NCBI RefSeq assembly: GCF_002127965.1
Contig: NZ_CP018787.1
Coordinates: forward strand, 620,001 to 684,000
DNA from: Oxalobacter formigenes
Lineage (GTDB): Bacteria > Pseudomonadota > Gammaproteobacteria > Burkholderiales > Burkholderiaceae_D
Direction: 5' to 3'
Length of the DNA: 64,000 nt
Both the position numbers and the translations under genes were made by a program. The notes under the pieces were generated by a model. It was not told the DNA's origin. It ran no database searches and saw only the letters and a list, made by a program, of their open reading frames with translations. Below are positions 35,767 through 44,899 of this stretch, in pieces. Positions within the stretch are counted from its first letter, which is position 1. Each line of letters begins with the position of its first letter.

Positions 35767-36990
35767 TTACGGCTGATGGGCTTCGCATTCTGCCGAAAGG
35801 CGTGCGCCATGTCGCGCAATCATCAGTTCTTCATAAGTGGGCAGAATCCAGATGGACACGGGGCTCGTGTCCTTGCTGATTTTCAGTTCGCCCAGCTGGT
35901 TTGCCCGTTCGTCAAGCTCCAGACCGAGCCAGTCGAGCTGTTCACATACTGCTGCGCGGATTTCCGGCGAACGTTCGCCAATGCCTGCGGTGAATACGAA
36001 TGAATCCAGTCCGCCGCAGGCTGCTGCGAGAGAACCGGTTTCCCTGACGACCCGATAGACGAAGAGTTCAAGCGCCGTTTTTGCCGACGGTGCGTCACTC
36101 TTCATCAGGTCACGGACATCGTTGCTGATACCCGAAACCCCCAACAATCCCGATTCCTGATAGAGCAGCGTTTCCAGTTCCTTTGCGTTCATGCCTTCGT
36201 GCTGGAGAAGATACAAAATGACGCCCGGGTCGAGCTGGCCGCACCGGGTTCCCATGACGAGTCCGTCGAGTGCAGAGAAGCCCATTGTGCTGGCGACGCT
36301 TTTTCCGCCGATCATCGCACACATGCTTGCACCACTTCCAAGATGGGCGATAATGGTTCGTCCCATGGCGGCGTGCATGTCGATATGTTTCAGTTCCATG
36401 CTGACGTATTCGAAAGAAAGGCCGTGGAAGCCGAAACGCAACAGGCCTTTGTCCGTCAGCGACTGGGGCAAGCCATAGAGCTTGGCGATATAGGGGTTCG
36501 TCTTGTGAAAAGACGTATCGAAGCAAACGATCTGGCACAGGCCGGGGTAGCGGGCTGCGAGCGTGTCGATAACCGTCAGAATGCGCGGCTGGTGAAGGGG
36601 AGCCAGCGGGATGAGTTTGCGCAGGTTCTCAAGAACTTCGGGTGTGACCAGAATCGGTTCGTCGTAAAGAGTCCCGCCGTGGAGCATGCGATGACCAACG
36701 GCACTGAGATGGTCGGGCGCCAGAAATTTCTCGATCCACTCAATCAGAAATGCCAGCAGTTCATCGAGCGATGTCGCCTTGTCCCAGTGGTATTCGTCAA
36801 TCTGGTACTTGTCATCATCGAAAGCAATAAAAAAAGGTTTGTCGCTTCCTATGCCTTCAATGCCGCCATCCGTGCGGCGTTCAAGCCGTTTGTCATGCGT
36901 TTCGGCGAACAGGGAATATTTCAGGCTGGATGAGCCGGCATTAATCACCGCGAAAAAACGCTGGTTTGCATGTGTGTCCAATTCACTCAT
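35767..36990 (-). CDS. ackA: acetate kinase (acetate/propionate kinase family)
   Basis: 407 residues. Interconverts acetate plus ATP with acetyl phosphate. Motifs: VINAGSSSLKYSLF, VGHRMLHGG with the acyl-binding Arg region, CFDTSFHKTNP with catalytic Asp, RFGFHGLSFEYVS, IIAHLGSGASMCA, SALDGLVMGTRCGQLDPG, ESGLLGVSG, FVFTAGIGERSPEIR. The start at 36990 has AGGAG 10 bases upstream. No pta or xfp partner is adjacent. It could also act on propionate. Confidence 0.94.
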   Translation of the reverse strand: MSELDTHANQRFFAVINAGSSSLKYSLFAETHDKRLERRTDGGIEGIGSDKPFFIAFDDDKYQIDEYHWDKATSLDELLAFLIEWIEKFLAPDHLSAVGHRMLHGGTLYDEPILVTPEVLENLRKLIPLAPLHQPRILTVIDTLAARYPGLCQIVCFDTSFHKTNPYIAKLYGLPQSLTDKGLLRFGFHGLSFEYVSMELKHIDMHAAMGRTIIAHLGSGASMCAMIGGKSVASTMGFSALDGLVMGTRCGQLDPGVILYLLQHEGMNAKELETLLYQESGLLGVSGISNDVRDLMKSDAPSAKTALELFVYRVVRETGSLAAACGGLDSFVFTAGIGERSPEIRAAVCEQLDWLGLELDERANQLGELKISKDTSPVSIWILPTYEELMIARHGARLSAECEAHQP

Positions 36991-37284
36991 CCGGGCGCTC
37001 CTGTATGTGCTTTTTTACTATTCTAAATGAAACGCGACTTTCTCTGGCATTGAAAAGCCCGTTTGTTTCGTCATTTGTTCATAAACAGGCGATATGCGAG
37101 AAAAAGGTTTTTTCATACGCGTACTTTATTGTTTTTCCAGAGATGATTTCTTGTGAGGAAACAGGAACTGATTCAAAAAATTCGGGATAGAAAAAACTTC
37201 ATTTACAAGTCCGCACCATAAATGCGATAGAATCCGACAATTGATGGAGGCTGCCGCTAAAAAGGGTGGCATGTGACGTGAAAT

Positions 37285-38019
37285 ATGAATCCGACTGAAC
37301 CGTTGAAAAAAGATATCGTCGAGTTCGAGGGGCCTTCTGTTCCTCTGGCTACTCCGGGATATCTCCATAAAATTTACTGGTGGGCGTACGAGCATCCTCT
37401 GGCTGTCCGTTTCTGGGATCATGGCTTGCTCATCAACCTGATCCTTCTGGGCAATTACGACCGTCTTGTGGACGCTGTCCTGGAAGAATTCCCTTCCCCC
37501 ATGACGGGATCGACCTTGCAGATTTCGTGCGCATACGGGAAACTGACACCGCGCCTGCAAACCCATCTCGGCAAAGATGGCACTCTGGATGTGATCGATG
37601 TATTGAATGTCCAGCTCGAGAATGTCCGCCGGAAATTGAGACGGCCGGACGACAGAATCCGGCTGATCCAGTGTGACGCAACCGATCTGCATTGTCCGGA
37701 TGAATCTTACGACAGGGCGCTGATGTTTTTCCTGCCGCATGAATTGCCTGAAGACAAAAGACGGCAAGCGCTCGCCGAAGCTTTCAGGGTCGTCAAGCCG
37801 GGTGGGCAAATCGTTCTGGTCGAGTTTCACAATCCGAACTGGTGGCATCCCCTGAAATGGTACCAGCGGCTGGTATTTTTACTGTTTGAACCGTTTGCGA
37901 TGGATATGTGGCGCCATGAACTGGCGGATTATTTTCCAAAGGGGGCAAATTATTCTGTAACAAACATGAAATCGTATTTTGGTGGTCTTTACCAGAAGCT
38001 CGTTATTGTCAAAAAATGA
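37285..38019 (+). CDS. rquA: rhodoquinone biosynthesis methyltransferase-like protein RquA
   Basis: 244 residues. RquA converts ubiquinone to rhodoquinone, using SAM as amino donor, at the membrane. It is recognised by TPGYLHKIYWWAYEHPLAVR at the N terminus, LINLILLGNYDRLVD, the SAM-binding loop LQISCAYGKLTPRL, the LDVIDVLNVQLENVRRKL acidic loop, SYDRALMFFLPHELPEDKRR and QIVLVEFHNPNWWHPLKWYQ. This differs from UbiE/COQ5 and agrees with Rhodospirillum RquA as I know it. It lies alone between ackA and the rpsP operon. Presence implies a low-potential quinone for fumarate reduction under anaerobiosis. Confidence 0.82.
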   Translation: MNPTEPLKKDIVEFEGPSVPLATPGYLHKIYWWAYEHPLAVRFWDHGLLINLILLGNYDRLVDAVLEEFPSPMTGSTLQISCAYGKLTPRLQTHLGKDGTLDVIDVLNVQLENVRRKLRRPDDRIRLIQCDATDLHCPDESYDRALMFFLPHELPEDKRRQALAEAFRVVKPGGQIVLVEFHNPNWWHPLKWYQRLVFLLFEPFAMDMWRHELADYFPKGANYSVTNMKSYFGGLYQKLVIVKK

Positions 38020-38066
38020 ATGGCGTCATGGTAAGGCAAGCCTTTCAATAGCGTTTTGAATGAAGT

Positions 38067-38089
38067 ATTTACGACACCTTGTCGTAAAT
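38067..38089. promoter_or_regulatory. perfect inverted repeat upstream of rpsP
   Basis: ATTTACGACA, CCT, TGTCGTAAAT: 10-bp arms with a 3-base loop. It has no T run after it, so it fits a protein-binding site at the rpsP promoter better than an rquA terminator, although either is possible. Confidence 0.5.
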
Positions 38090-38095
38090 TAACTA

Positions 38096-38122
38096 TTGCG
38101 TTGAAGGGAATTCGGATATAAT
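38096..38122 (+). promoter_or_regulatory. probable rpsP operon promoter
   Basis: TATAAT at 38117-38122 with TTGCGT at 38096-38101, spacer 15 bp, which is short. The -10 box is consensus, the -35 weak. Confidence 0.55.
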
Positions 38123-38159
38123 CTCAGGTTTTCCGTTCGAACTTTTTTTTGGAAGACTT

Positions 38160-38399
38160 ATGGTCGTTATTCGTTTAGCTCGTGGTGGCGCAAAAAAACG
38201 CCCTTTTTATCAAATCGTCGCAACCGATTCCCGCAATCGTCGTGATGGACGTTTCATCGAACGCCTCGGCACGTACAATCCTTTCGCAGCTGAAAGCGAA
38301 AAAGGTATCACTATTGCAACAGACCGTCTGGCCTACTGGCAAGGCGTTGGTGCAAAACTGTCCCCGACGGTTGCACGCCTCGTTGCCTCGGCCAAATAA
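38160..38399 (+). CDS. rpsP: 30S ribosomal protein S16
   Basis: 79 residues, normal for S16. [20 protein letters not shown] and [20 protein letters not shown] are diagnostic, with the [13 protein letters not shown] tail. GGAAGACTT precedes the ATG. First gene of the rpsP-rimM-trmD-rplS operon. Confidence 0.97.
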   Translation: MVVIRLARGGAKKRPFYQIVATDSRNRRDGRFIERLGTYNPFAAESEKGITIATDRLAYWQGVGAKLSPTVARLVASAK

Positions 38400-38414
38400 T
38401 CGGCTGCTTTAAAT

Positions 38415-38957
38415 TTGGCAAACAGGGCCGGTCATATCGAGGTTCCATCCGACCTGATTGAGGTCGGTCATATCAGCGGTGCCTATGGCATCCGCGGATG
38501 GGCGAAAATTGTGCCTTATTCCGCAGAAGCCGAAGCGATGCTGAGAGTAAAAGACTGGTGGCTGGATTTGCCTGACATGCATAACGTCAAGGTTATGCAG
38601 GCCAGAAGACAGGGCGATGAAATCGTCGCCCATTTTTCCGGTATAGACAACCGCGAGGCTGCTGAAGCCTTGCGGGGTTCTGTCATTTGCATTTCCCGCA
38701 GCCGTTTTCCGGAATTGCCGGAAGACGAATATTACTGGGTCGATCTGATCGGACTTTCCGTTTTCAATCTTCGCGGCGACGCGCTGGGAACGGTCAGGGG
38801 CCTTATAGACAATGGGGCTCATCCTGTTTTGCAGGTGGCTGTTGAAGATTCCGAAAACAAGGTCAGGGAATTGCTGATTCCGTTTGTCGATCAGTTTATT
38901 GACGATGTTGACCGGGAAGGCGGAAAAATAACAGTTGACTGGGAACTGGATTATTGA
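38415..38957 (+). CDS. rimM: ribosome maturation factor RimM
   Basis: 180 residues. Assembles the 30S head with S19. N-terminal beta-barrel contains EVGHISGAYGIRGWAKIVPY; the PRC-barrel half contains YYWVDLIGLSV, GTVRGLIDNGAHPVLQV and LIPFVDQFID. Start is TTG at 38415, with no clear ribosome binding site. The frame is the same as rpsP, separated from its TAA by only five sense codons, so translation by reinitiation after rpsP is likely. This may keep RimM below ribosomal-protein levels. Confidence 0.92.
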   Translation: MANRAGHIEVPSDLIEVGHISGAYGIRGWAKIVPYSAEAEAMLRVKDWWLDLPDMHNVKVMQARRQGDEIVAHFSGIDNREAAEALRGSVICISRSRFPELPEDEYYWVDLIGLSVFNLRGDALGTVRGLIDNGAHPVLQVAVEDSENKVRELLIPFVDQFIDDVDREGGKITVDWELDY

Positions 38958-39001
38958 TTTCCTGTCAGGTTTTATGAACAGTCATTTTCGATTCGTTTGT
39001 G

Positions 39002-39766
39002 ATGCAATTTGACATCATCACCTTGTTTCCCGAAATGTTTTCCGCTTTGACGGATTCGGGCATTACAAGAAGGGCATTTGAAGAAAAAAAATGTTCCCTC
39101 TCTTTGTGGAATCCTCGCGATTTTACGCAGGACAGACATCGAACCGTGGATGACCGGCCTTATGGCGGTGGTCCGGGTATGGTCATGATGGTGCAACCTC
39201 TGGAAGACGCCATCAATGCAGCAAAAGAACGGCAGCGTCAGTCGGCAGTAACTGAAACTAAAGTCATTTATCTCTCACCGCAGGGAAAGCCGCTTGATCA
39301 TCGGAAGGTGATGGAGCTGAAGGATTTGCCGGGTCTGATTTTGTTGTGCGGCAGATACGAAGCAGTTGATCAGAGGCTGATCGACAGCTTTGTCGATGAA
39401 GAAATCAGCATGGGCGATTTTGTCTTGTCCGGCGGTGAAATTCCGGCAATGGCTTTGATGGATGCCGTTATCCGCCAGTTGCCAGGCGTTTTGCATGATG
39501 AATTGTCGGCAGTGGAAGACAGTTTTGTTTCGGGAATTCTCGACTGTCCGCATTACACCAGACCACCGGAATACAAAGGCGTTGCGGTCCCGGACATTCT
39601 GACAGGCGGCAATCATGCTGAAATCGAAAAATGGCGTCGTCAGCAGGCACTTCTGATGACGCAAAGGAAAAGGCCGGATCTGATCGAAAAGGCCGATCTT
39701 GAGGGAAGTCTTTCCCGTGAGGATAAAGCGTTTTTAAGTAGTCGTAACAAGCAGTATGGTGTATAG
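39002..39766 (+). CDS. trmD: tRNA (guanine-N1)-methyltransferase
   Basis: 254 residues. Methylates G37 of tRNAs and prevents frameshifting. [35 protein letters not shown] (knot), [32 protein letters not shown] and the C-terminal [18 protein letters not shown] are family signatures. ATG at 39002 is chosen over the adjacent GTG at 38999 to match the family. Third gene of the operon. Confidence 0.95.
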   Translation: MQFDIITLFPEMFSALTDSGITRRAFEEKKCSLSLWNPRDFTQDRHRTVDDRPYGGGPGMVMMVQPLEDAINAAKERQRQSAVTETKVIYLSPQGKPLDHRKVMELKDLPGLILLCGRYEAVDQRLIDSFVDEEISMGDFVLSGGEIPAMALMDAVIRQLPGVLHDELSAVEDSFVSGILDCPHYTRPPEYKGVAVPDILTGGNHAEIEKWRRQQALLMTQRKRPDLIEKADLEGSLSREDKAFLSSRNKQYGV

Positions 39767-39882
39767 TAGCAGGATGAACCTTGTGTTCATTTTTTATTAA
39801 CCGTCATCCTATACCGGGTATCAGTCGCCAGACATAAAAGGAATTGTTCCAGTACGCCGGCACGATGGCATCAGGAGTTGAA
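39767..39882 (+). other. trmD-rplS intergenic region
   Basis: 116 bp. Contains a short hairpin ATGAAC/GTTCAT followed by TTTTTTATT near 39774-39800, which may act as an attenuator between trmD and rplS. The stem is only 6 bp, so this is weak. Confidence 0.35.
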
Positions 39883-40260
39883 ATGAATCTGATTCAGCAA
39901 TTAGAAAAAGAAGAAATCGAACGTCTGGGCAAAAGCATCCCTGACTTCGCACCAGGCGATACCGTCATTGTCAGCGTTATGGTTGTTGAAGGCAACCGTA
40001 AACGTGCACAGGCTTACGAAGGTGTGGTTATCTCCCGTCGTAACCGTGGTTTGAATTCAAACTTCATCGTCCGCAAGATTTCTTCAGGTGAAGGTGTCGA
40101 ACGTACATTCCAGTTATACTCTCCACTGATCGCTTCCATCGAAGTCAAACGTCGTGGTGATGTACGTCGCGCAAAACTGTTTTATCTGCGTGAACGTTCT
40201 GGCAAGTCTGCACGTATTAAAGAAAAACTGCCTAGCCGGAGCGCAAAAAGCGCTGAATAA
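39883..40260 (+). CDS. rplS: 50S ribosomal protein L19
   Basis: 125 residues from the ATG at 39883, which has AGGAG 8 bases upstream. [57 protein letters not shown] and [13 protein letters not shown] are diagnostic. A longer in-frame start at 39844 is not supported. Last gene of the operon, with a terminator behind it. Confidence 0.96.
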   Translation: MNLIQQLEKEEIERLGKSIPDFAPGDTVIVSVMVVEGNRKRAQAYEGVVISRRNRGLNSNFIVRKISSGEGVERTFQLYSPLIASIEVKRRGDVRRAKLFYLRERSGKSARIKEKLPSRSAKSAE

Positions 40261-40283
40261 TTGAGCTTTCAGTTCAGTTACGT

Positions 40284-40312
40284 AAGGGGGCATCTTCGGA
40301 GCCCCCTTTTTT
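40284..40312 (+). terminator. rho-independent terminator of the rpsP operon
   Basis: AAGGGGGC, loop, GCCCCCTTTTTT. It lies immediately before the ribosome binding site of the next gene, so that gene may be expressed by read-through. Confidence 0.85.
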
Positions 40313-40330
40313 GCATTGCAAGGAGGAAAC

Positions 40331-41002
40331 GTGGCTAAATTGGGATTTGAACCAGAAAATCTTCCTGTCGATTTTGTCGGCAGCGGAGAGGCAATTGACC
40401 CGGAAAAACTGACTCCGGAATGGATACGCAAACGTTTTTCCAATCCTCCTGTCTGGAAACCGGAAATCAATTCGGAACCGGCTTTCGTCCATCGTGACAG
40501 ATGGATACCGGCCGCTGTACTGGTGCCTCTCGTGGACAGAAAAGACGGCCTTTCCCTGATGCTGACGCAGCGTGCCGCCCATATGCACGATCATCCTGGA
40601 CAAATCAGTTTTCCCGGTGGCCGCGTCGATTTGACGGACAGTACCCGTATTGAAACGGCCTTGCGTGAAATGGAAGAAGAGGTCGGTATCGATCGCCAGC
40701 ACGTCAGTGTTTTGGGAACCCTGCCGGAATACCGGACGGGGAGCGGTTACAGGGTTACGCCGGTGGTTTCCATTGTCACGCCTCCATTCGATCTGCATGC
40801 CAATCCGGATGAGGTCGCTGAGGTTTTCGAAGTTCCCTTTCCGTTTTTTATGGATGGAACCAATTACCAGATGAGAACGGCAGAGTTTCCGAATGGCGCG
40901 GGAAAAAGGTCTTTTTATACCATCCCTTATGAAAACCGTGTTGTCTGGGGTGCAACGGCCGGGATGTTGCGTAATTTGTACCATTTTCTCAGCGCAAAAT
41001 AA
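40331..41002 (+). CDS. NUDIX hydrolase, CoA pyrophosphatase (NudL-like)
   Basis: 223 residues from GTG at 40331, which follows a strong AAGGAGGAAAC; the ATG at 40316 has none. The Nudix box runs from GGRVDLTDSTRIETALREME through EEVGI. Just upstream, MLTQRAAHMHDHPGQISFPG is the CoA-pyrophosphatase (UPF0035) motif, which hydrolyses CoA to 4'-phosphopantetheine and adenosine 3',5'-bisphosphate. The 80-residue N-terminal extension is usual in betaproteobacterial homologues. It sits directly after the rpsP operon terminator. Confidence 0.87.
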   Translation: MAKLGFEPENLPVDFVGSGEAIDPEKLTPEWIRKRFSNPPVWKPEINSEPAFVHRDRWIPAAVLVPLVDRKDGLSLMLTQRAAHMHDHPGQISFPGGRVDLTDSTRIETALREMEEEVGIDRQHVSVLGTLPEYRTGSGYRVTPVVSIVTPPFDLHANPDEVAEVFEVPFPFFMDGTNYQMRTAEFPNGAGKRSFYTIPYENRVVWGATAGMLRNLYHFLSAK

Positions 41003-41178
41003 TAGTGCCGAAAAACGTCAATCCCCTACAATTATCCGAAACTGGCATTAGAATGGCGATATTGGCTGGCTTCGACAAGTTTGCCAATACGTTTTTCAGG
41101 CGCCGGAAAGATGGTCAGGTTTGATTCCAATGACCGGCTCGGTTAATGTATCGACAGGTCGGCTTTTTCTGGATTCCC

Positions 41179-42129
41179 ATGTTTTTCTTCTCGATTCTTT
41201 GTGCATTGCTCATTGACCACTTTCGGCCAATGCGTACAAATAATCTTTTTTTGGCCCTGTTGCGCGCGACAGGTGCACATGTCAGATCCTGGTGCGATAC
41301 GGGAACGTCGCATCATGGCTGTCTGGGCTGGATTGTCGCCAATGCCATGCTCGCCATACCGGTATTGATGGTGTACTGGATTTGCCAGCTGATTCATCCT
41401 CTTTTAGGCCTGCTGTGGAGTATTCTTATCCTGTATCTGTGTATGGGATTCAGAAATTACAACCATTATTTTTCAGCCATACAGATGGCTCTGTTAAACG
41501 GAGAACAAATGCAGGCACGAAATTTGCTTGGAGAATGGTGTGATTGCGATGCGTCGGCAATGGACACGGCTGATATTACCCGTATGGCGATCGAAAAAGC
41601 GTTGATCAGCGTCCAGAAGGATGTTTTCGGCATTATTTTCTGGTTCGTTTTGCCATTCGGTCCTGCAGGTGCAATACTGTACCGGTTTTCATCCTATTTG
41701 CAAAAAAGCTGGAATGAACCGGACGATAGCGACAGTTTCGGGTTATTTGCAAAAAAAATATTTTACTGGATCGACTGGGTACCGGTCAGGCTGACGGCAT
41801 TGTCGTTCGCAATAGTCGGCAATTTTGAAGATGCGATTTACGCATGGCGAAATTTTGCAGGACGCTGGAAAAACCGGAATATCGGCATATTGCTGGCATC
41901 CGCCGGCGGCGCGATGGGTGTCAAGCTCGGGACACCTTTTGAACGGGCCATCCGTGGGACATTTGTTGATCTGAATTCGTTTGTCACGATGGGATATGAA
42001 TCCGAGTCTTTCCCGGGCGAAGAGCCGAAAATAAGATATTTGCAAAGCGCGCTCGGCTTGATCTGGCGGGCTTTACTGTTGTGGTTGCTATTGTTGTTTT
42101 TCTTTTCAATCGCTTTTAACTTTGCCTGA
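41179..42129 (+). CDS. CobD/CbiB-family membrane protein
   Basis: 316 residues from 41179 (MFFFSILCALLIDHFRPMRT), which matches the usual start of betaproteobacterial homologues; 41146 is a longer option. Membrane helices at the N terminus, near 55-95, 150-180 and at the C terminus (ALLLWLLLLFFFSIAF). GEQMQARNLLGEW, AIEKALISVQKDVFGIIFWF and the DWVPVRLTALSFAIVGNFEDA segment are of the CobD/CbiB-AmpE superfamily. Betaproteobacteria carry this paralogue upstream of relA without cobalamin genes, so adenosylcobinamide-phosphate synthase activity is doubtful. Cobalamin genes are absent from this window. Confidence 0.8.
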   Translation: MFFFSILCALLIDHFRPMRTNNLFLALLRATGAHVRSWCDTGTSHHGCLGWIVANAMLAIPVLMVYWICQLIHPLLGLLWSILILYLCMGFRNYNHYFSAIQMALLNGEQMQARNLLGEWCDCDASAMDTADITRMAIEKALISVQKDVFGIIFWFVLPFGPAGAILYRFSSYLQKSWNEPDDSDSFGLFAKKIFYWIDWVPVRLTALSFAIVGNFEDAIYAWRNFAGRWKNRNIGILLASAGGAMGVKLGTPFERAIRGTFVDLNSFVTMGYESESFPGEEPKIRYLQSALGLIWRALLLWLLLLFFFSIAFNFA

Positions 42130-42172
42130 CTGAAAAGAAGGGCAGGAAATTGAAAATGGTACAGGTTTAATT

Positions 42173-44416
42173 ATGGTTTCTTCAGTATTGATCAGTGATG
42201 CAGTCGAACATCTGACAGCGGGACTTACTCCTGAAGACGGCAAAAAGGTGATGGAAGCCTATGTATTTGCCAAAGAGTCCTATGGTGATATCCATATTGA
42301 AAGTGGTGAGCTGGCAATTGACTATTCGAAAGCCATCGGTTTGATACTGGCGGAACTGAATACGGATTCCCAGACGCGAAGTGCCGGTTTGCTGGCTGTT
42401 TTGCCAAGATATAACCCGGAGATTGCCTCGCAAATAGAATCGCGATTCGGGGTGGAAGTATCCAATCTGGTCGATAGCGTCATCAAATTATTCAAACTGC
42501 GTGATCTCACCGGCAATCTGGAAGAGATCGCCCAGGGAAAAAATGCTGCGCAGATCAGGAAGGCACAAGCCGAAACCTTGCGCAAAATGCTTCTGGCAAT
42601 GGCTGCCGATATGCGTGTCGTGATGATACGGCTGGCTGCGCGAATGGCTTCCTTGCGATATCTGGCGAAGATCAAGAAAGATACCAGTGACAGACGCCAG
42701 TATGCCAAGGAAACACTCGAAATTTATGCGCCACTGGCGAACCGGCTCGGCATCTGGCAGGTCAAGTGGGAGCTTGAAGACCTTTCTTTCCGGTTTATCG
42801 AACCGGATGCTTATAAAAACATAGCCAAAAGTCTGGAAGAAAAACGGACCGAGCGGGAAGAATTCATCCGGCTCATGATCGAACGCCTGAAAAAAGAGCT
42901 GGAAAAAGTCGATATCAGGGCGGAAGTTTATGGCCGTCCGAAACATATCTACAGTATTTATAACAAGATGCGCGGAAAATCCCTCGATTTTTCGCAAATG
43001 TACGATTTGCGCGCCGTGCGGATTATCGTCGATGACATCAAGAGCTGCTTTACCGTACTGGATATTGTCAACAGATTGTGGACGCCGATACTGGAAGAAT
43101 TCGACGATTACATTTCCCGTCCGAAGCCCAATGGTTACCAGTCTCTGCATACGGTTGTCGTTGCCGAGAACGGGCAACCTTTCGAAGTGCAGATACGGAC
43201 GCAGGAAATGCACAGGCTGGCTGAATACGGTGTGGCAGCCCATTGGAGATACAAGGAAACAGGCGGTTCGACTTTCGTTGCCCAGCAGTATGACGAAAAA
43301 ATCTCGTATTTGAGACAGCTTCTCTCATGGAAGACAGAAGTGGATGATGTCGTTGTCGATGAAGACAACGCTCATAAGGAATGGGTTGAAAAGATCAAGG
43401 CAACGACACTCGATGACCGGATTTATGTGCTGACTCCACAGGCGCGAGTGATCGATTTGCCGCAGGGAGCGACACCGATTGATTTTGCCTATCAGGTTCA
43501 CAGTGACGTCGGTCATCGTTGCCGGGGCGCAAGGGTCGATGGCGTCATGGTACCGCTCTCTACGCCACTGAAAAGCGGACAAACAGTCGAAATCATCACT
43601 GCCAAGGGCGCGACAGGCAATATCGGTCCTTCCCGTGACTGGTTGAATCCAGAGTATTCCGTCAACCCCAGAACGCAGGCAAAAATCCGTGCGTGGTTCA
43701 ACGGGGTCGAATATCAGGAAACCGTTGCATCTGGCCGCGGCATTATCGAAAAGCTGCTTCAGCGTGAAGGAAAAACGGCGGTCAATCTGGAAGATCTCGC
43801 ACGCAAACTGGAATTTTCCAAAGTTGAAGAATTATTTTATGCTGCCGGCAAGGACAAGCTGAATCTTCGCAATGTCGAGGCGATTCTGCATGGCAATGAC
43901 ACACCGAAGGAGACGAAACAGGACGACGATATTATTCGCAAGAGCCGGTCGTCAAGCGTTGCCAGCGGAGCGAAGTCGGGCATTCTGGTCGTCGGAACGG
44001 AAGGCCTTTTGACCCAGATGGCAAAATGCTGCAAGCCGGCGCCACCCGATCCGATTGTCGGTTTTGTAACTCGAGGAAAAGGGGTTTCCATTCACCGGAA
44101 AGACTGCAAGAATTTTCTGGAAATGGAAAAAAAGGCTCCCGAACGTGTCATCCAGACGGCATGGGGAACTCCGGAACCCGATACGGTTTATCCGGTCGAT
44201 ATTTACGTTCTGGCCAATGACCGGCAGGGATTGTTGCGCGATGTGTCCGATATTTTCATGAGAGAGAAAATCAATGTTATCGGTGTTCATACGCAGAGCC
44301 ACAAGGGTCAGGCGAGGATGTCGTTCACCGCTGAGATCGCATCGACGGACAACCTTGGAAAAGCGCTTCAGATGATTGGCGAAATCAATGGAGTGACCGA
44401 GGTAAAGCGTCATTGA
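42173..44416 (+). CDS. relA: GTP pyrophosphokinase RelA
   Basis: 747 residues. Ribosome-associated (p)ppGpp synthetase of the stringent response. The N-terminal hydrolase-type domain lacks the His-Asp pair, so it should be synthetase-only, as in RelA rather than SpoT. Synthetase domain: GRPKHIYSIYNKMRGKSLDF, YDLRAVRIIV, RPKPNGYQSLHTVV and EVQIRTQEMHRLAEYGVAAH. TGS domain: YVLTPQARVIDLPQGATPID. Conserved-cysteine domain: MAKCCKPAPPDPIVGFVTRG. ACT domain at the C terminus. Located behind the CobD/CbiB-like gene as usual in the order. Confidence 0.95.
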   Translation: MVSSVLISDAVEHLTAGLTPEDGKKVMEAYVFAKESYGDIHIESGELAIDYSKAIGLILAELNTDSQTRSAGLLAVLPRYNPEIASQIESRFGVEVSNLVDSVIKLFKLRDLTGNLEEIAQGKNAAQIRKAQAETLRKMLLAMAADMRVVMIRLAARMASLRYLAKIKKDTSDRRQYAKETLEIYAPLANRLGIWQVKWELEDLSFRFIEPDAYKNIAKSLEEKRTEREEFIRLMIERLKKELEKVDIRAEVYGRPKHIYSIYNKMRGKSLDFSQMYDLRAVRIIVDDIKSCFTVLDIVNRLWTPILEEFDDYISRPKPNGYQSLHTVVVAENGQPFEVQIRTQEMHRLAEYGVAAHWRYKETGGSTFVAQQYDEKISYLRQLLSWKTEVDDVVVDEDNAHKEWVEKIKATTLDDRIYVLTPQARVIDLPQGATPIDFAYQVHSDVGHRCRGARVDGVMVPLSTPLKSGQTVEIITAKGATGNIGPSRDWLNPEYSVNPRTQAKIRAWFNGVEYQETVASGRGIIEKLLQREGKTAVNLEDLARKLEFSKVEELFYAAGKDKLNLRNVEAILHGNDTPKETKQDDDIIRKSRSSSVASGAKSGILVVGTEGLLTQMAKCCKPAPPDPIVGFVTRGKGVSIHRKDCKNFLEMEKKAPERVIQTAWGTPEPDTVYPVDIYVLANDRQGLLRDVSDIFMREKINVIGVHTQSHKGQARMSFTAEIASTDNLGKALQMIGEINGVTEVKRH

Positions 44417-44511
44417 AATGCAGATATGATATTTTCACATTTTTGTTGAATTTCAGTAGCACGTTTTCCGAAGCTCTTCATCCGATTTGGGAAAACTTTT
44501 TTATAAGACAG

Positions 44512-44526
44512 GTTTAACTGTTAAAC
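44512..44526. repeat. inverted repeat GTTTAAC-T-GTTAAAC
   Basis: Perfect 7-bp arms, one-base spacer, between relA and the small membrane protein gene. Possibly a regulator-binding site. Confidence 0.4.
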
Positions 44527-44604
44527 TATTGAAATAAACGATGCATTGGTCGGTTTTCCGTCATTTCAGGGAACGACCGAAAGACAGGAAAAGTTGGGAT
44601 AATA

Positions 44605-44790
44605 ATGAAAAAATTGTATTTGTTTTTGACTACGCTTCTTCTGGGCGGCGCAATCATGTCTTACAAGTTGTTTGACACCAATTTCTCTTCCGAGGGAATA
44701 CAGGAATGGGCTCTCGATGCGCTACTGATTGCTGCCATTCTCGGATTTATTGCAATGAAATGGCTTAAACACAAAGGTAAACTTGATTGA
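44605..44790 (+). CDS. small two-helix membrane protein
   Basis: 61 residues. Helices at about 3-20 (LYLFLTTLLLGGAIMSY) and 34-52 (WALDALLIAAILGFIAMKWL), short charged tail HKGKLD. AGGAAAAG upstream is a fair ribosome binding site. No family is recognised. It sits alone between relA and a Lar-like gene. Likely real by composition and membrane pattern. Confidence 0.6.
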   Translation: MKKLYLFLTTLLLGGAIMSYKLFDTNFSSEGIQEWALDALLIAAILGFIAMKWLKHKGKLD

Positions 44791-44899
44791 TTGTTTCACT
44801 CATGAACGTCATTTTCGTGGCGTTCATTGATGGCTTTTTCACCTTTATTAAGCTGGATTGAATCTGAAATAATCCGCTTTCATTTTCAGGTCTGCAATC

